Origin: Marinobacterium_A aestuariivivens | GTDB lineage: Bacteria > Pseudomonadota > Gammaproteobacteria > Pseudomonadales > Balneatricaceae | DNA length: 64,000 nt | NCBI RefSeq assembly: GCF_042661465.1 | Contig: NZ_JBHSWE010000001.1 | Location: 5,766,001-5,830,000 of the forward strand | Reading direction: 5' to 3' | Part shown: positions 9,994 to 19,261 of the stretch, in pieces | Layout: the number at the start of each line of letters is the position of its first letter | Position numbering within the stretch: the first letter of the stretch is position 1 | Notes under the pieces: generated by a model | Told to the model about the DNA's origin: nothing | Database searches by the model: none | Seen by the model: the letters and a program-made list of their open reading frames with translations, nothing else | Made by a program: the position numbers and the translations under genes

Positions 9994-10020
9994 GGAACTC
10001 TTCCCAGACTGCAGTTGTTG

Positions 10021-10344
10021 TTATTCGCAACCGCGATGGTGGTTGTGCGCCATCAGCGTTTCATCGCCGTAACGCCACTTTTCCATCTCGGCATCGATCT
10101 CACGGATCTGTTCGTCGCTCATGTGCACGACCGCATTGGCCTCGCAAAAGGCCTGAAAAGCGGTCTTGGGCATCACCAGTTCGACGAACAGGGAGGGGTC
10201 GTCAATGGCAAAATCGAACTCGACAAAGCGTGCACCTTCAGGGCTGCGCACCCGCACATACTTCACCAGGCGGTCGAAGCTGTTGCGCACGGCCGGGGCC
10301 TTGTCGGAATGAAGTGAGATTGTCGTCATATGATTCTCGTCCAT
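10021..10344 (-). CDS. dmpK: Phenol hydroxylase assembly protein P0
   Basis: The conserved core FDRLVKYVRVRSPEGARFVEF and FVELVMPKTAF identifies the small DmpK subunit that in related systems helps assemble the active oxygenase. Two starts are credible: ATG 10344 (107 residues, GAGAG upstream) and ATG 10329 (102 residues, closer to the ~92-residue family length). Both lie just downstream of the predicted sigma-54 transcription start near 10360. Longer in-frame starts up to 10506 would lie upstream of the promoter and were rejected. It is the first gene of the operon. Confidence 0.87.
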   Translation of the reverse strand: MDENHMTTISLHSDKAPAVRNSFDRLVKYVRVRSPEGARFVEFDFAIDDPSLFVELVMPKTAFQAFCEANAVVHMSDEQIREIDAEMEKWRYGDETLMAHNHHRGCE

Positions 10345-10370
10345 CGCTCGCTGCTCTCGTATTTCGATAG

Positions 10371-10387
10371 AGCAACCGCTGTGCCAA
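10371..10387 (-). promoter_or_regulatory. Sigma-54 (-24/-12) promoter of the dmp operon
   Basis: On the minus strand the sequence reads TTGGCAC-N5-TTGCT, with the invariant GG at 10385-10384 and GC at 10373-10372 separated by the required 10 bases. This matches the sigma-54 consensus. The predicted start of transcription is near 10360, 16-31 bases before the dmpK start codons. The divergent gene is a sigma-54-dependent activator, as expected. Confidence 0.93.
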
Positions 10388-10524
10388 AGCACGCCAGGGC
10401 GCCTGAAAAGATCCGACATAGAGTATTTAATTAATTGTTTTAAAAGGATATTTACACATAAAAACGGAACGACACCCGATTCGAACGGACTCACTTTGGC
10501 CCTCATCAGCCCGGGCTGAAAATA

Positions 10525-10565
10525 ATCAAATGATGACCAAACTCATCGAAATTTGATGATTTGAT
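10525..10565. promoter_or_regulatory. Candidate DmpR upstream activating sequences (paired inverted repeats)
   Basis: Two AT-rich 12-base elements, ATCAAATGATGA (10525-10536) and TGATGATTTGAT (10554-10565), are inverted copies of each other with 10 of 12 matches. Their centres are 29 bp apart, about 170-200 bp upstream of the predicted dmpK transcription start. Position and spacing fit the paired enhancer sites used by XylR/DmpR regulators. Binding is inference. Confidence 0.6.
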
Positions 10566-10721
10566 AAAAATCAGGAAAAGCGTGCGACTGGACCCCGATT
10601 AATCTTTGGTTGTACCCTCTAAACAGCCTCTTTCCTTTGGCGGGACGATCCGATAAGAATAAAAAAGTCCCATGAAATTGAATTTTTCTTGCGCTCAGCC
10701 ACAGCCGGTATAAAAACGACA

Positions 10722-12427
10722 ATGGCCAAAAAAGAATCACTCGCATTTCCCGGCAGCGGCGACCTGCTGTCACAGATACACTTCGATAGCGACAAGGGAA
10801 AAATCTGGCTTCACGAACAGCGCATGCTGCTGGTTCATGCCAGCGGCATGGGACTGCTGCGCAAGGAGCTGATCGAAACCCTGGGCGTCCGCCGGGCCCA
10901 GGGATTCCTGATGCGTTTCGGTTACCATGCCGGCTGGAAGGACGCCGAGCTCGTCGCCAAGGTGCGACCGGATCTGTCAAAGAAAGAGGCTTTTTTCACC
11001 GGTCCCCAGCTTCACGGTATCAAGGGGATGGTCAATGTCCGACCGGTGGAGCTCGATTTCGATATGGATAGCGGCAAGTTCCATGGCGTTTTCGACTGGA
11101 TCGATTCCTATGAGGCCGAGGAGCACATCCAGGAATTCGGTCCGGCGGAGGCTCCCGTTTGCTGGACGCTGATCGGATATGCCAGCGGCTACACGACCTT
11201 TTACATGGGCCGCACCATCATCTTCAAGGAGCTGGAGTGTGCCGGTCGAGGCGATGCCCACTGCCGAATCCTGGGCAAGCCCGCCGAGGAGTGGGAGGAC
11301 CATGCCGAAATCGAACGCCTGCTGCTGCCGGACCCGATCGCCGAGGAACTGTTCGCCCTGCGCCACGAGCTCAGCGAACTGCGCGACAATTTCCGCGACA
11401 GCGGCACGAACGACGACCTGCTGATCAATTCGGTCGGCCAGTCCGGTGCCTTCAGGAACGTCTGCAACCTGATCCGGCGCGCGGCGAGCAGCCGCGTCAG
11501 CGTGCTGCTGCAGGGGAAACCGGCGTTGGCAAGGAGATCGTCGCCCGCGGGCTGCACGATAGTTCGGACCGCTCCGACAAGCCGTTCGTCGCCGTCAATT
11601 GCGCCTGCATACCGCCAGACCTGATCGAGGCGGAGCTGTTCGGCGTCGAAAAAGGCGCTTTTACCGGCGCCACCCAGTCGCGTGAAGGCAAGTTCGAGCG
11701 CGCCAACGGCGGCACGATCTTCCTCGACGAGGTGGTCGAACTCTCGCCCCGGGCCCAGGCTGCGCTGCTGCGGGTATTGCAGGAGGGCGAGTTCGAACGG
11801 GTCGGCGACAATCGCATGCGCAGCATCGATGTGCGCGTGGTCGCCGCCACCAACGAAGACCTCGAGGACGCGGTACGCAATGGCAGGTTCCGCGCCGACC
11901 TGTTTTACCGGCTCAATGTCTATCCGGTCCATATTCCGCCACTTCGCGAGCGGATCGAGGACATTCCATTGCTGATCACGCATTTTCTCGAGAAGTACCA
12001 CACGCTTTACAACAAGCGCACCCTCGGCGTCTCGGACCGGGCAATGCAGACACTGACGCACTACAAGTGGCCGGGCAATATCCGCGAACTGGAGAACATG
12101 ATCGAACGCGGCGTGATCCTGGCCGACAACAACCACACCATCGATCTTGAGTCCTTCTTCCCCTCGCTGGCCGAGCCCTCCCATCCGCTGCACAGCCTTT
12201 CCCGTAGCGGCAGCATTCACGAAGCCGAACCGGCGGCCGGGAGCGCGCCGCTGCAGCAGCTCTGCGAGCAGCTGCTGAGCCAGCCCTTCAGTCTCGAGGA
12301 TATGGAAAATCAGCTGCTGCAACAGGCCATGGAGAAGGCCGAGGGCAACGTGTCGAAGGCGGCGAGGCTGTTGGGCATGACCCGCCCCCAGCTGGCCTAC
12401 CGGCTGAAAAAACTCGAGGCCGGCTAG
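10722..12427 (+). CDS. dmpR: Sigma-54-dependent phenol-responsive activator, DmpR/XylR family (frameshifted)
   Basis: An N-terminal aromatic-sensing domain (XylR_N plus V4R; about residues 20-210) is followed by an AAA+ domain and a Fis-type HTH (SKAARLLGMTRPQLAYRLKKL). The Walker A motif should read GETGVGKE, but the frame breaks there: the GGGG at 11513-11516 needs one more G. After correction, GAFTGA (sigma-54 contact), the Walker B region (GGTIFLDEV) and the arginine fingers read through to the stop at 12425-12427, giving 568 residues. ATG 10722 was preferred to 10689 by comparison with DmpR. It is divergent from the operon it should activate in response to phenols. Confidence 0.92.
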
Positions 12428-12592
12428 GAGCCTTTCGGACTTAACACTGATCTTCTGCGGAAAAGCCGATTTTGGCCATTTTTTGAACGCTTTCTTGTTA
12501 AATAGAACCACTATTCGCCGCAAAATCGCTCAAAAACTGCCTCAAAACGGACTTTCCCTCGCTACGACCGGTTAAGTCAGACAGGCTCCTAG
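12428..12592. repeat. 165-bp hairpin element with terminal inverted repeats (MITE-like)
   Basis: The ends are 20-base inverted repeats (AGGAGCCTTTCGGACTTAAC at left; the right end, read in reverse, differs at two positions). The interior is itself an imperfect long inverted repeat, so the transcript or single strand could fold into one hairpin. There is no coding capacity. The element begins directly after the dmpR stop and may also act as its terminator. Confidence 0.7.
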
Positions 12593-12645
12593 GAGCCTGT
12601 CTGACTTAACACTGATCTACTGCGGCCAAGCCCGACAGACTCCTA
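12593..12645. repeat. Partial second copy of the hairpin element
   Basis: The first 35 bases repeat the left end of the preceding element with few changes, and the segment closes with a related inverted end (GACAGACTCCT). The junction 12573-12612 forms a perfect 20+20-base palindrome between the two copies. The copy abuts the stop codon of the cyclase/ATPase gene that ends at 12643. Confidence 0.6.
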
Positions 12646-15600
12646 GTCGCCCAGCTTCGCCAGGAGATCCCTCGCCGCGTCGAGATCCGCGTCGGTGCCT
12701 TCGCCATAGGCGCTGCAGATTTCGGTCAGGGCCCGGATCGTATCCTGCGTACGTCCCGCCGCCAGCCAGAGCCGGCTGCGGCTGAGAACCGCCCGCAATT
12801 CGAACGACCGGGCCCCCTGATGGCGGGCGGTCGCCACCGCCCGCTCGAAACAGGCCTGGGCGACGGCGGCATCGTCGCCCCCGGTATCGCCGGTCTCCAT
12901 CAGCATCAGCTCGCCTTCCAGTCGCTGCAGTTCCGAGCGGTACATCTGCTCCCCGGTTTGCGCCATCGACTCTCTGGCCTGCGCCAGTACCTCCAGGCCC
13001 CGGTCCGGCCGACCCGCCCTGCCCCAGACCTCGGCCAGCAGCGCCAGAAAATGGGAGCACCAGAGCTCCGCCCCGGTCGCCCTCAATGCCGCGATGCCCT
13101 GCTCTATCTGCGCCAGACCGTCCCCGGGACGCCCCTGTAGCGAAAGCCCGGCCCCCAGCAGAATGCGGGCCCAGCTGCCCCAGAAGGAATAGCCGTATTC
13201 GCTGGCAAGGGCGAGCGCCGCTTCGGCCCGCTCGCAGGCCCTGTGTCCGTCACCCCGATGTACGTCGACTTCGGCGACCAGTACCAGGGCCTCGGTCAGC
13301 ACATAGGGGTAATCCAGCTGGCGTGCCAGTCGCAGCGTTTCCTCACAGCGCTCGAGGGCCAGCGCCGGATAACCGAGGTGCGACAGTACCCAGCCCAGGT
13401 ACCCGAGGGCGAAGACGCCGGGATCGAGACCATAGCGGAAAAAGTGCGCCTGGTGATCGGCCGGGTCGTAGTGGGCGATCACCTGCTCGAAATGGGTGCG
13501 GGCGGCCAGCGGTTCGCCGAGATTGAAGCTGCTCGACCCCAGCGCCCGGTGGGCCTCCATCAGCAGCGCCGGGTCCTGCGCCCGCTGCGCCAGCGTCAGC
13601 AGGCATTCGGCAAAGTCCCTGCCGGTCTGCATCTGCCCGCGCACATGATTGAAATTGCGCAGTCCCAGCAGCACCGGGAACAGCTGCTGCTCGGTGCCGG
13701 CACCGCGCTTAAGATCCAGTGCCCGGGTGTAGCAGTCCCCGACCTCCGGTGCCGCATACCCCCTGATCGCGATGATGGCCGGCCCCAGATCGAGGCGGAT
13801 GCCGAACTCCAGGCGGTTTCGCTCCTCGCTGTCCGGCAGGTTCTGCAGCAGCTTCAGCGCCGAATCGAAGTGCCGGATCGCCTCTTCAACCGACGACTGC
13901 CGCATCGCCTGCCGGCCGGCGCGGTGCAGGTACTCGACGGCCTTGCTCAGGTTGCCGCTGCGGCTGTAATGATGGGCCAGTTCCTTGCAGTGCTCCTCCA
14001 GGTGACCTGCGAACAGCGTTTCGATCGCCCGTGCCGTGCGTTCGTGCAGCGCGCCTCGACGCTCTCTAAGCAGCGAGTTGTAGGCCACCTCCTGGGTCAG
14101 GGCGTGCTTGAAGGTGTATTCTACCTCGGGGAAGGCCGGACGCTCGTAGAGAAAATCGCCGGCCTGCAGACGGGCCAGCAGGCGACGCATCTCGTCCTCC
14201 GGCAGCTCCACCACCTGCCGCACCAGGCTCCAGGGAAACTCCTTGCCGATGACCGCCAGGGTCTGCAGCAGCTCCTTTTCCGCCGCCCCCAGACGGTCCA
14301 TGCGCGCACAGAGAACGCCCTGCACCGTGGTCGGGATCTGCAGGCTTTCGAGCGTCCGCTCGAGCCGGTACCGACCCACCCCGCCGCTGAGCACACGCTC
14401 TTCGACCAGCGTCTGCACCACCTCCTCGAGGAAAAACGGGTTGCCCTGGGTCTGGGCCCGGATCAGGGGCTTGAGCGGCACCAGGCTCGGATCCTTGCCA
14501 AGCAGGGCTTCGAGCATCGCCTCGGCCTCGCGCAGCTCCAGCGGCTGCAGTCGCAACTCGGTAAAATTGTCCAGTCGCTGCCAGCCGTGCCGGTACTCCG
14601 GACGATAGTTGAGCAGCAGCAGAATGCGCGCATCCGGCAGCCCTTCGACGACGAAGTCCAGGAATGCCCCGGTTTCACTGTCGAGCCACTGCAGATCCTC
14701 GAAAATAAGCACCAGCGGACGCTCGCGGCTCTCCCGCACCAGCAGCCGCCGGATCGCCTCCAGCGTGCGCTGGCGCCTGACCTGGGCATCCATCTGCACC
14801 AGCGAAGAGTCCGGATCGACCATGCCCAACAGGTAGAAAAGGTATGGCAGGCAATCCTCCAGCGCAGGATCGAGCGCCCTCAGCCGGTTGCTGATCTTCT
14901 CTCGCTTCAGCGCCTCGTCCTCCTGGGCGCCGAGCTGCAGATACTGCTTCAGCAGTTCGATCAGCGGCAGGTACGCAAACGCCTTGCCGTGGGACACCGA
15001 GAAGGTTTCCAGCACACGGAACTGCCCCTGCACCCGCTGCCTGAACTCCAGAAACAGCCGGGACTTGCCGACCCCTGGCTCGCCCATCACGCCGACCACC
15101 TGCCCCTGCCCGGCTTCCGCCTTCTGCAGTGCAATCGCCAGTTGCCCGAGCTCCGGCGCGCGTCCGACAAAGCGTGCCAGACCGCGTCGTGCCGCCACCT
15201 GAAGCCGCGTACGCAGCGGACCGCTGCCCAGCACCTCATAGGCGTTCACCGGCAGCGACAGCCCCTTGACCGCTGTCGCACCCAGTTCCCGGAACTCGAA
15301 GTAGCCCTGCACCAGCCGGTAAGTCGCCTCGCTGACGACGATGGCGCCGGGGCTGGCGATCGACTCCATGCGCGAGGCCAGGTGAATCGATTGCCCGACC
15401 GGGTCGTAATCGATATGCAGATCCTCGGTGCGAACCGAGCGCACCACGACTTCGCCGGTATTGACACCGACCCTGATCTGCAGCGCTATGCCCTGTTGCT
15501 TGCGGATACTGTCGGCGTAGCGGCGCATGGCCTGCTGCATCCGAAGCGCGGCATATAGTGCCCGCTGCGGGTGGTCCTCGTGACCGATGGGCGCGCCGAA

Positions 15601-16038
15601 CAGCGCCAGAATGCCGTCACCGAGGGATTTGGCAACATAGCCCTCGTAGTGGTGCACCGCTTCCATCATCAGCGCCAGCACCGGATCGATCAGCCGCCGG
15701 GCGTCTTCCGGGTCGAGATCGGCCACCAGGGCGGTGGAGCCGGCCATGTCGGCGAACAGCGCCGTGACGATCTTGCGCTCGCCGCCCGAGCGCAGCGACT
15801 GCTCGGCGCGAATCCGTTCGGCCAGATGACGCGGTGTATACTGGACCGGCATCACCGCTGCGCTGCCTGACAGGGGTGCGCGAGCCCCCGTCAGCGAAGT
15901 ACCGCAATTGTCGCAGAAACGGGCGATCGAACGCAGCTGCTGACCACAGTTCGGACAACAGCGGGCTAGAGCCGCGCCGCACCGGGCACAGCTGTCTGCC
16001 TTTTCCTCGTTGTCAAAACCACAGTTGTCGCAGCGCAT
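12643..16038 (-). CDS. Zinc-ribbon / class III cyclase-like / AAA ATPase / TPR signalling protein (copy 1)
   Basis: From ATG 16038 the protein has 1131 residues. Two zinc ribbons (CDNCG...CARCG; CCPNCG...CDNCG) lie in the first 60. A class III nucleotidyl cyclase-like domain follows, with both metal Asp motifs (FADMAGST, SLGDGILALFG). Then come a P-loop NTPase (GEPGVGKSRL; LIFEDLQWLD) and a long TPR C-terminus. The position of the catalytic Asn in active cyclases (usually VNxAxR) is His here (IHLASRM), so cyclase activity is doubtful. It resembles STAND-type signalling ATPases. A 53%-plus lookalike lies at 28545-31936. An upstream in-frame ATG at 16077 is less likely because it precedes the first zinc ribbon. 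The ligand and output are unknown. Confidence 0.82.
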   Translation of the reverse strand: MRCDNCGFDNEEKADSCARCGAALARCCPNCGQQLRSIARFCDNCGTSLTGARAPLSGSAAVMPVQYTPRHLAERIRAEQSLRSGGERKIVTALFADMAGSTALVADLDPEDARRLIDPVLALMMEAVHHYEGYVAKSLGDGILALFGAPIGHEDHPQRALYAALRMQQAMRRYADSIRKQQGIALQIRVGVNTGEVVVRSVRTEDLHIDYDPVGQSIHLASRMESIASPGAIVVSEATYRLVQGYFEFRELGATAVKGLSLPVNAYEVLGSGPLRTRLQVAARRGLARFVGRAPELGQLAIALQKAEAGQGQVVGVMGEPGVGKSRLFLEFRQRVQGQFRVLETFSVSHGKAFAYLPLIELLKQYLQLGAQEDEALKREKISNRLRALDPALEDCLPYLFYLLGMVDPDSSLVQMDAQVRRQRTLEAIRRLLVRESRERPLVLIFEDLQWLDSETGAFLDFVVEGLPDARILLLLNYRPEYRHGWQRLDNFTELRLQPLELREAEAMLEALLGKDPSLVPLKPLIRAQTQGNPFFLEEVVQTLVEERVLSGGVGRYRLERTLESLQIPTTVQGVLCARMDRLGAAEKELLQTLAVIGKEFPWSLVRQVVELPEDEMRRLLARLQAGDFLYERPAFPEVEYTFKHALTQEVAYNSLLRERRGALHERTARAIETLFAGHLEEHCKELAHHYSRSGNLSKAVEYLHRAGRQAMRQSSVEEAIRHFDSALKLLQNLPDSEERNRLEFGIRLDLGPAIIAIRGYAAPEVGDCYTRALDLKRGAGTEQQLFPVLLGLRNFNHVRGQMQTGRDFAECLLTLAQRAQDPALLMEAHRALGSSSFNLGEPLAARTHFEQVIAHYDPADHQAHFFRYGLDPGVFALGYLGWVLSHLGYPALALERCEETLRLARQLDYPYVLTEALVLVAEVDVHRGDGHRACERAEAALALASEYGYSFWGSWARILLGAGLSLQGRPGDGLAQIEQGIAALRATGAELWCSHFLALLAEVWGRAGRPDRGLEVLAQARESMAQTGEQMYRSELQRLEGELMLMETGDTGGDDAAVAQACFERAVATARHQGARSFELRAVLSRSRLWLAAGRTQDTIRALTEICSAYGEGTDADLDAARDLLAKLGD

Positions 16039-16105
16039 GGCGTTAACGATCGCGCTCGTTACGGACACTAACAGCATAGTCGGGTGGGATGAGCCTGCGA
16101 ATTCC

Positions 16106-16150
16106 TCCGGTGAATCGCATTCCGGTGAATCGCATTCCGGTGAATCGCTT
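16106..16150. repeat. Three tandem copies of a 15-bp unit
   Basis: The unit TCCGGTGAATCGCAT occurs at 16106-16120 and 16121-16135, with a third copy at 16136-16150 ending in CTT. It sits between the start of the cyclase/ATPase gene and the DUF1329 terminator. No function is visible. Confidence 0.85.
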
Positions 16151-16174
16151 TCCCGGTAAAGCGCGATGTACCTG

Positions 16175-16199
16175 AAAAAAGCCCGGCGGTTAGCCGGGC
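16175..16199 (-). terminator. Intrinsic terminator of the DUF1329 operon
   Basis: Read on the minus strand, a perfect 7-bp GC stem (GCCCGGC / GCCGGGC, 5-base loop) is followed by a run of six T. It lies about 40 bp after the DUF1329 stop and marks the 3' end of the envelope operon. Confidence 0.85.
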
Positions 16200-16237
16200 A
16201 AAGTATTCAGGGATCGATTGAGGGTAAAGCCGGCGCC

Positions 16238-17562
16238 TCAGGTGCCGGTGGCGCGCATATTCTGCACGCTGAAGGTGTCGACCGGGCTCTGGGACGGGTC
16301 GACGATGCCCTTGAACTGGCCGGTGGTACAGTGCTGGGCCTGGGTGTCGATCATGCTGAAGGCATCGTCGATCGAGACGCCGCTGCCCTTGTTGACCGGC
16401 AGGTGATGGTCCGGATGGGACTGGCCGATGGTCCAGCTCTTCCACATCTCGCCCTTGCGGTCGTAGGTGATGTTGCGCGGGATCACGAAGGTCTGGGCGT
16501 CGATGAAGTGCAGACGCTTGCTGATCGGATGGTTCGGGTCGACCGGCTCCGACTCCACCTCGTAGACCTTGCGCAGCTGCCAGGTGACATTGGGGAAGCA
16601 GCCGCCCTTGCCGCCGAAGGACACCACCTGATAGCCCTCGCTGTCCTGGTGGGTATCGGCATCGAGGGTCATGTCGTTGTGGTTGTACATCGGCAGCAAC
16701 ATATTACGGGTGCCCTTGAAGGTCCACTTCATGTCGCTGATGCGGCCGTTGTAGCCCTCGAAGTCCTCGATCATGATATCCGAGCCGAGGAAGGCATCGG
16801 TGGTCTGGCCGGACGAGAGCCGGCGCACCCGGCGCTGGAAGCCGAGATAGAGGTAGGCGTTGTCGAGCTTGGTGTCGTCCTCGAAACGGTGGATCAGCAG
16901 CTGGGTGTTCTTGACGTCGAACGGCTCCAGCACCTGGACGTAGATGCCGCGGAACAGCTCCGAGGGTTCGGCGTGATCGCCGGGAAGGGTTCCTGGGAGG
17001 TGCGGTGGGTGAAATTGAGGAAATGGAAGTTCATCTTCAGCGTGCGCTCGACCTTGGCCGTGTCCATGTCGCGGAACTTCCAGTAGAAGGGCGCGATGGC
17101 CGCCGAATCGCCCCAGTTGTAACCGTACTTGTAGTTCCAGGCGAGCTTTTCGCCGGCCCGCGGATCGTCCAGCGACGGTTCCTGCGGGAAGGGACGGCCG
17201 GCGATGGTCGGAGAGATCTCGCCGTGTTTCTCGCCGAGATGGACATCGCCGGAGTACTGGCGGGTCGCCTCGATATAGCTCGGATGCAGATCGAAGGAGG
17301 TGGTTTCGCCGACCTTGATCCCGGTGTCCCCGTTCCTGATAAACTGGTACATGGCGGGGTCGAGTGCCTCCCTGAACTGCTCGACGTTGCTCTGGTCGAT
17401 GGTCATCCCCGGCATCAGGCCGGGCACCGTCGGCACCCCGTCCCGATACGGATAGAAGGACTTCTGGACCACCTCGAGGGATACCGGTTCGGCCTGGCCC
17501 TGAGCCGCAGCCGCAGCCGCAGCCGCCAGGAGTGCGAGTGAAAGCAGCGATTTTTTCAACAT
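16238..17562 (-). CDS. DUF1329 periplasmic lipid-binding-like protein (frameshifted)
   Basis: The protein starts with a signal peptide (LLSLALLAAAAAAAAQGQA) and the DUF1329 N-terminus. The frame breaks near 16982-16984, where GGG needs a fourth G. The second part continues FRGIYVQVLEPFDVKNTQ to the stop, giving 441 residues after correction. DUF1329 proteins have a LolB/LppX-like fold and almost always occur beside DUF1302 and an RND/MMPL pump, as here, 33 bp after the DUF1302 gene. A periplasmic carrier for a hydrophobic compound is the usual inference; no substrate has been established from the sequence. Confidence 0.85.
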
Positions 17563-17594
17563 GATGTTTTCCTTGTTGTGTGTGTCGAAACGGA

Positions 17595-19244
17595 TCAGAA
17601 GCTGTAGCGCACGCTCAGCTGAATCTCGTCCTCGTTGTTGGCCACGCCGATCGGCCCGTTGATGAAGCGGGCCAGCGGCTCTAACTGGCCGGAGGGCGCA
17701 CCGAAGGCCGAGGCGACGCTCCAGGGGAAGGTTTCGTCGCCGCCACGCTTGACGTTGAGGCCGAGGTTGAACTGCCAGTGGTTGTCATGAATCCAGGAGA
17801 CGCTGGGCGCGAAAACGGTGGCGTCGGCGGCGAAGTCGTGGGCCACGATGACCTGCGGGCTCAGGCGGTTGTTGACGTAAAAGCCCTTGAACAGCGCGGT
17901 GGCGATCCAGTTGTCCTCGTCGTTGGGCATGTCGGACTCGTGGTCGAGGATGTGCTCGCCGAACAGCTGGGTCGAGAGCATGAAGGCGCTGCTGGTGCCC
18001 AGCTGCGGGATCATCAGGTTCTTGTCGAAGCCGACGACATAGCGCAGCACGTCGGTCTCCTTGTGGCCGTCGGTGTCGCGCGGCAGCTCCTCGCCCTCGG
18101 TGTAGGCCACCTCCAGGCGCCAGACCGCGTCCATTCCCATCGAGTAGTAGTCGACCGAGCCGCCGTAGAGGTTGACCCGCGGGAAGCGGATGTCGAAGAC
18201 GCCATCCGCCGCCGGAATCGGCGCGCCCGGCGCGATCGGCCTGAAGTGCAGCGACGGCAGCTGCTGACGGTAGTTCAGCGCGTTCAGCGAGAAGGTGGCG
18301 TCGCCGTAAACCCCTTCCCACTTCAGGCCGATCTGGGTGTTGCCGAGTGACCAGGAGGGTTCCTCGACATCGTGGATGATCGGCACCGGCGCGCCGTAAG
18401 GGCCGCCGGGAATCAGCTGCAGGTTGGCCGACGACGAGAAGAAGCAGCCGGCATCGAGGATGCGGTACGGCTGGCCGCAGGTACCGAGATTGCTGGGCCG
18501 GAACTTGTCGAAGTTCCACACCAGCGAGAGGTTGGAGTCGTCGAACACCCTGGTCGGCCCCATGCGCCATTCGGAGGTCAGCATCCATTGCGGAATGCGG
18601 ATATCCTCGAGCTCGTCGTAGATGTTGTGGCGCGAATAGTCGACCGGGTTGATGACGTCGAGCACCCGGAACAGGTCGGTCTTGCCCCAGACCACCTGCT
18701 GCTTGCCCAGACGCATCGACAGGATGTCGCCGTTGGCGAGCTCCTTGTCGGCGCTCAGATAGAGCTCGCGCACCACGTCCAGCCGGTCGTTGAAGTCGGG
18801 GAAGCGGGCGTCGCTTTCCTTCTGGTCCATGTAGCCGTCGAGGTTGTCGCACAGCGTCGGGTCGTTCTCGCACGGGAAGGGCTCACCCGGATTGAGAATC
18901 AAACCGCTTGAGACCGTCGAGTTGTCGTGCCAGTTCTCGCCGAGATAGCGTTCGCGGGCATCCTTGCCGAAGTCGTCGTCGTTGAGGTCGTAGACGCCGT
19001 CGTAGGTCGCCCGCAGGGTGCCGTTGAGCCGCAGCGAGCGGAAGCGCTCCGACGCGAATTCCTTCTCGAACTCGGCCTGGGCGGTATTGCGGAACTTCGA
19101 CAGCCCCGCTCCGTCGCGAAAGTAGGTCGCGTTCTCGGCATAGCCGGCCCAGCGGGTTTCGGCGGCCGACAGCGGCGCCGACCCGAAGCCGGCGGCCAGT
19201 GCGGCGCCAATGGCCAGTGCGAGCGGTTTTGTTGTTATTGTCAT
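17595..19244 (-). CDS. DUF1302 outer-membrane-like protein
   Basis: From ATG 19244 the 549-residue protein has a signal peptide (LALAIGAALAAGFGSAPLSA), then repeated aromatic-rich beta-strand segments, and ends in the aromatic residue Phe (IQLSVRYSF), as integral outer-membrane barrels do. This is the DUF1302 family. It begins 17 bp after the MMPL gene and is followed by DUF1329, so the three are probably co-transcribed and form one envelope transport pathway. An outer-membrane channel or receptor role is inferred from the fold and neighbours. Confidence 0.87.
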   Translation of the reverse strand: MTITTKPLALAIGAALAAGFGSAPLSAAETRWAGYAENATYFRDGAGLSKFRNTAQAEFEKEFASERFRSLRLNGTLRATYDGVYDLNDDDFGKDARERYLGENWHDNSTVSSGLILNPGEPFPCENDPTLCDNLDGYMDQKESDARFPDFNDRLDVVRELYLSADKELANGDILSMRLGKQQVVWGKTDLFRVLDVINPVDYSRHNIYDELEDIRIPQWMLTSEWRMGPTRVFDDSNLSLVWNFDKFRPSNLGTCGQPYRILDAGCFFSSSANLQLIPGGPYGAPVPIIHDVEEPSWSLGNTQIGLKWEGVYGDATFSLNALNYRQQLPSLHFRPIAPGAPIPAADGVFDIRFPRVNLYGGSVDYYSMGMDAVWRLEVAYTEGEELPRDTDGHKETDVLRYVVGFDKNLMIPQLGTSSAFMLSTQLFGEHILDHESDMPNDEDNWIATALFKGFYVNNRLSPQVIVAHDFAADATVFAPSVSWIHDNHWQFNLGLNVKRGGDETFPWSVASAFGAPSGQLEPLARFINGPIGVANNEDEIQLSVRYSF

Positions 19245-19261
19245 GCTTTCGTTGCCTCTTA

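Noticed and set aside
11201..12523. A 440-codon open frame on the minus strand opposite dmpR
   Set aside because: It is the shadow of the AAA+ domain of dmpR; no independent ribosome site or family match.
12428..12645. Remnant of an insertion sequence with transposase
   Set aside because: The region has inverted ends but no transposase coding sequence, so it is annotated only as a MITE-like repeat.
13243..15558. A 771-codon open frame on the plus strand
   Set aside because: It is the antisense shadow of the cyclase/ATPase gene; its translation is His/Arg/Gln-rich with no family features, as expected from GC-rich codon bias.
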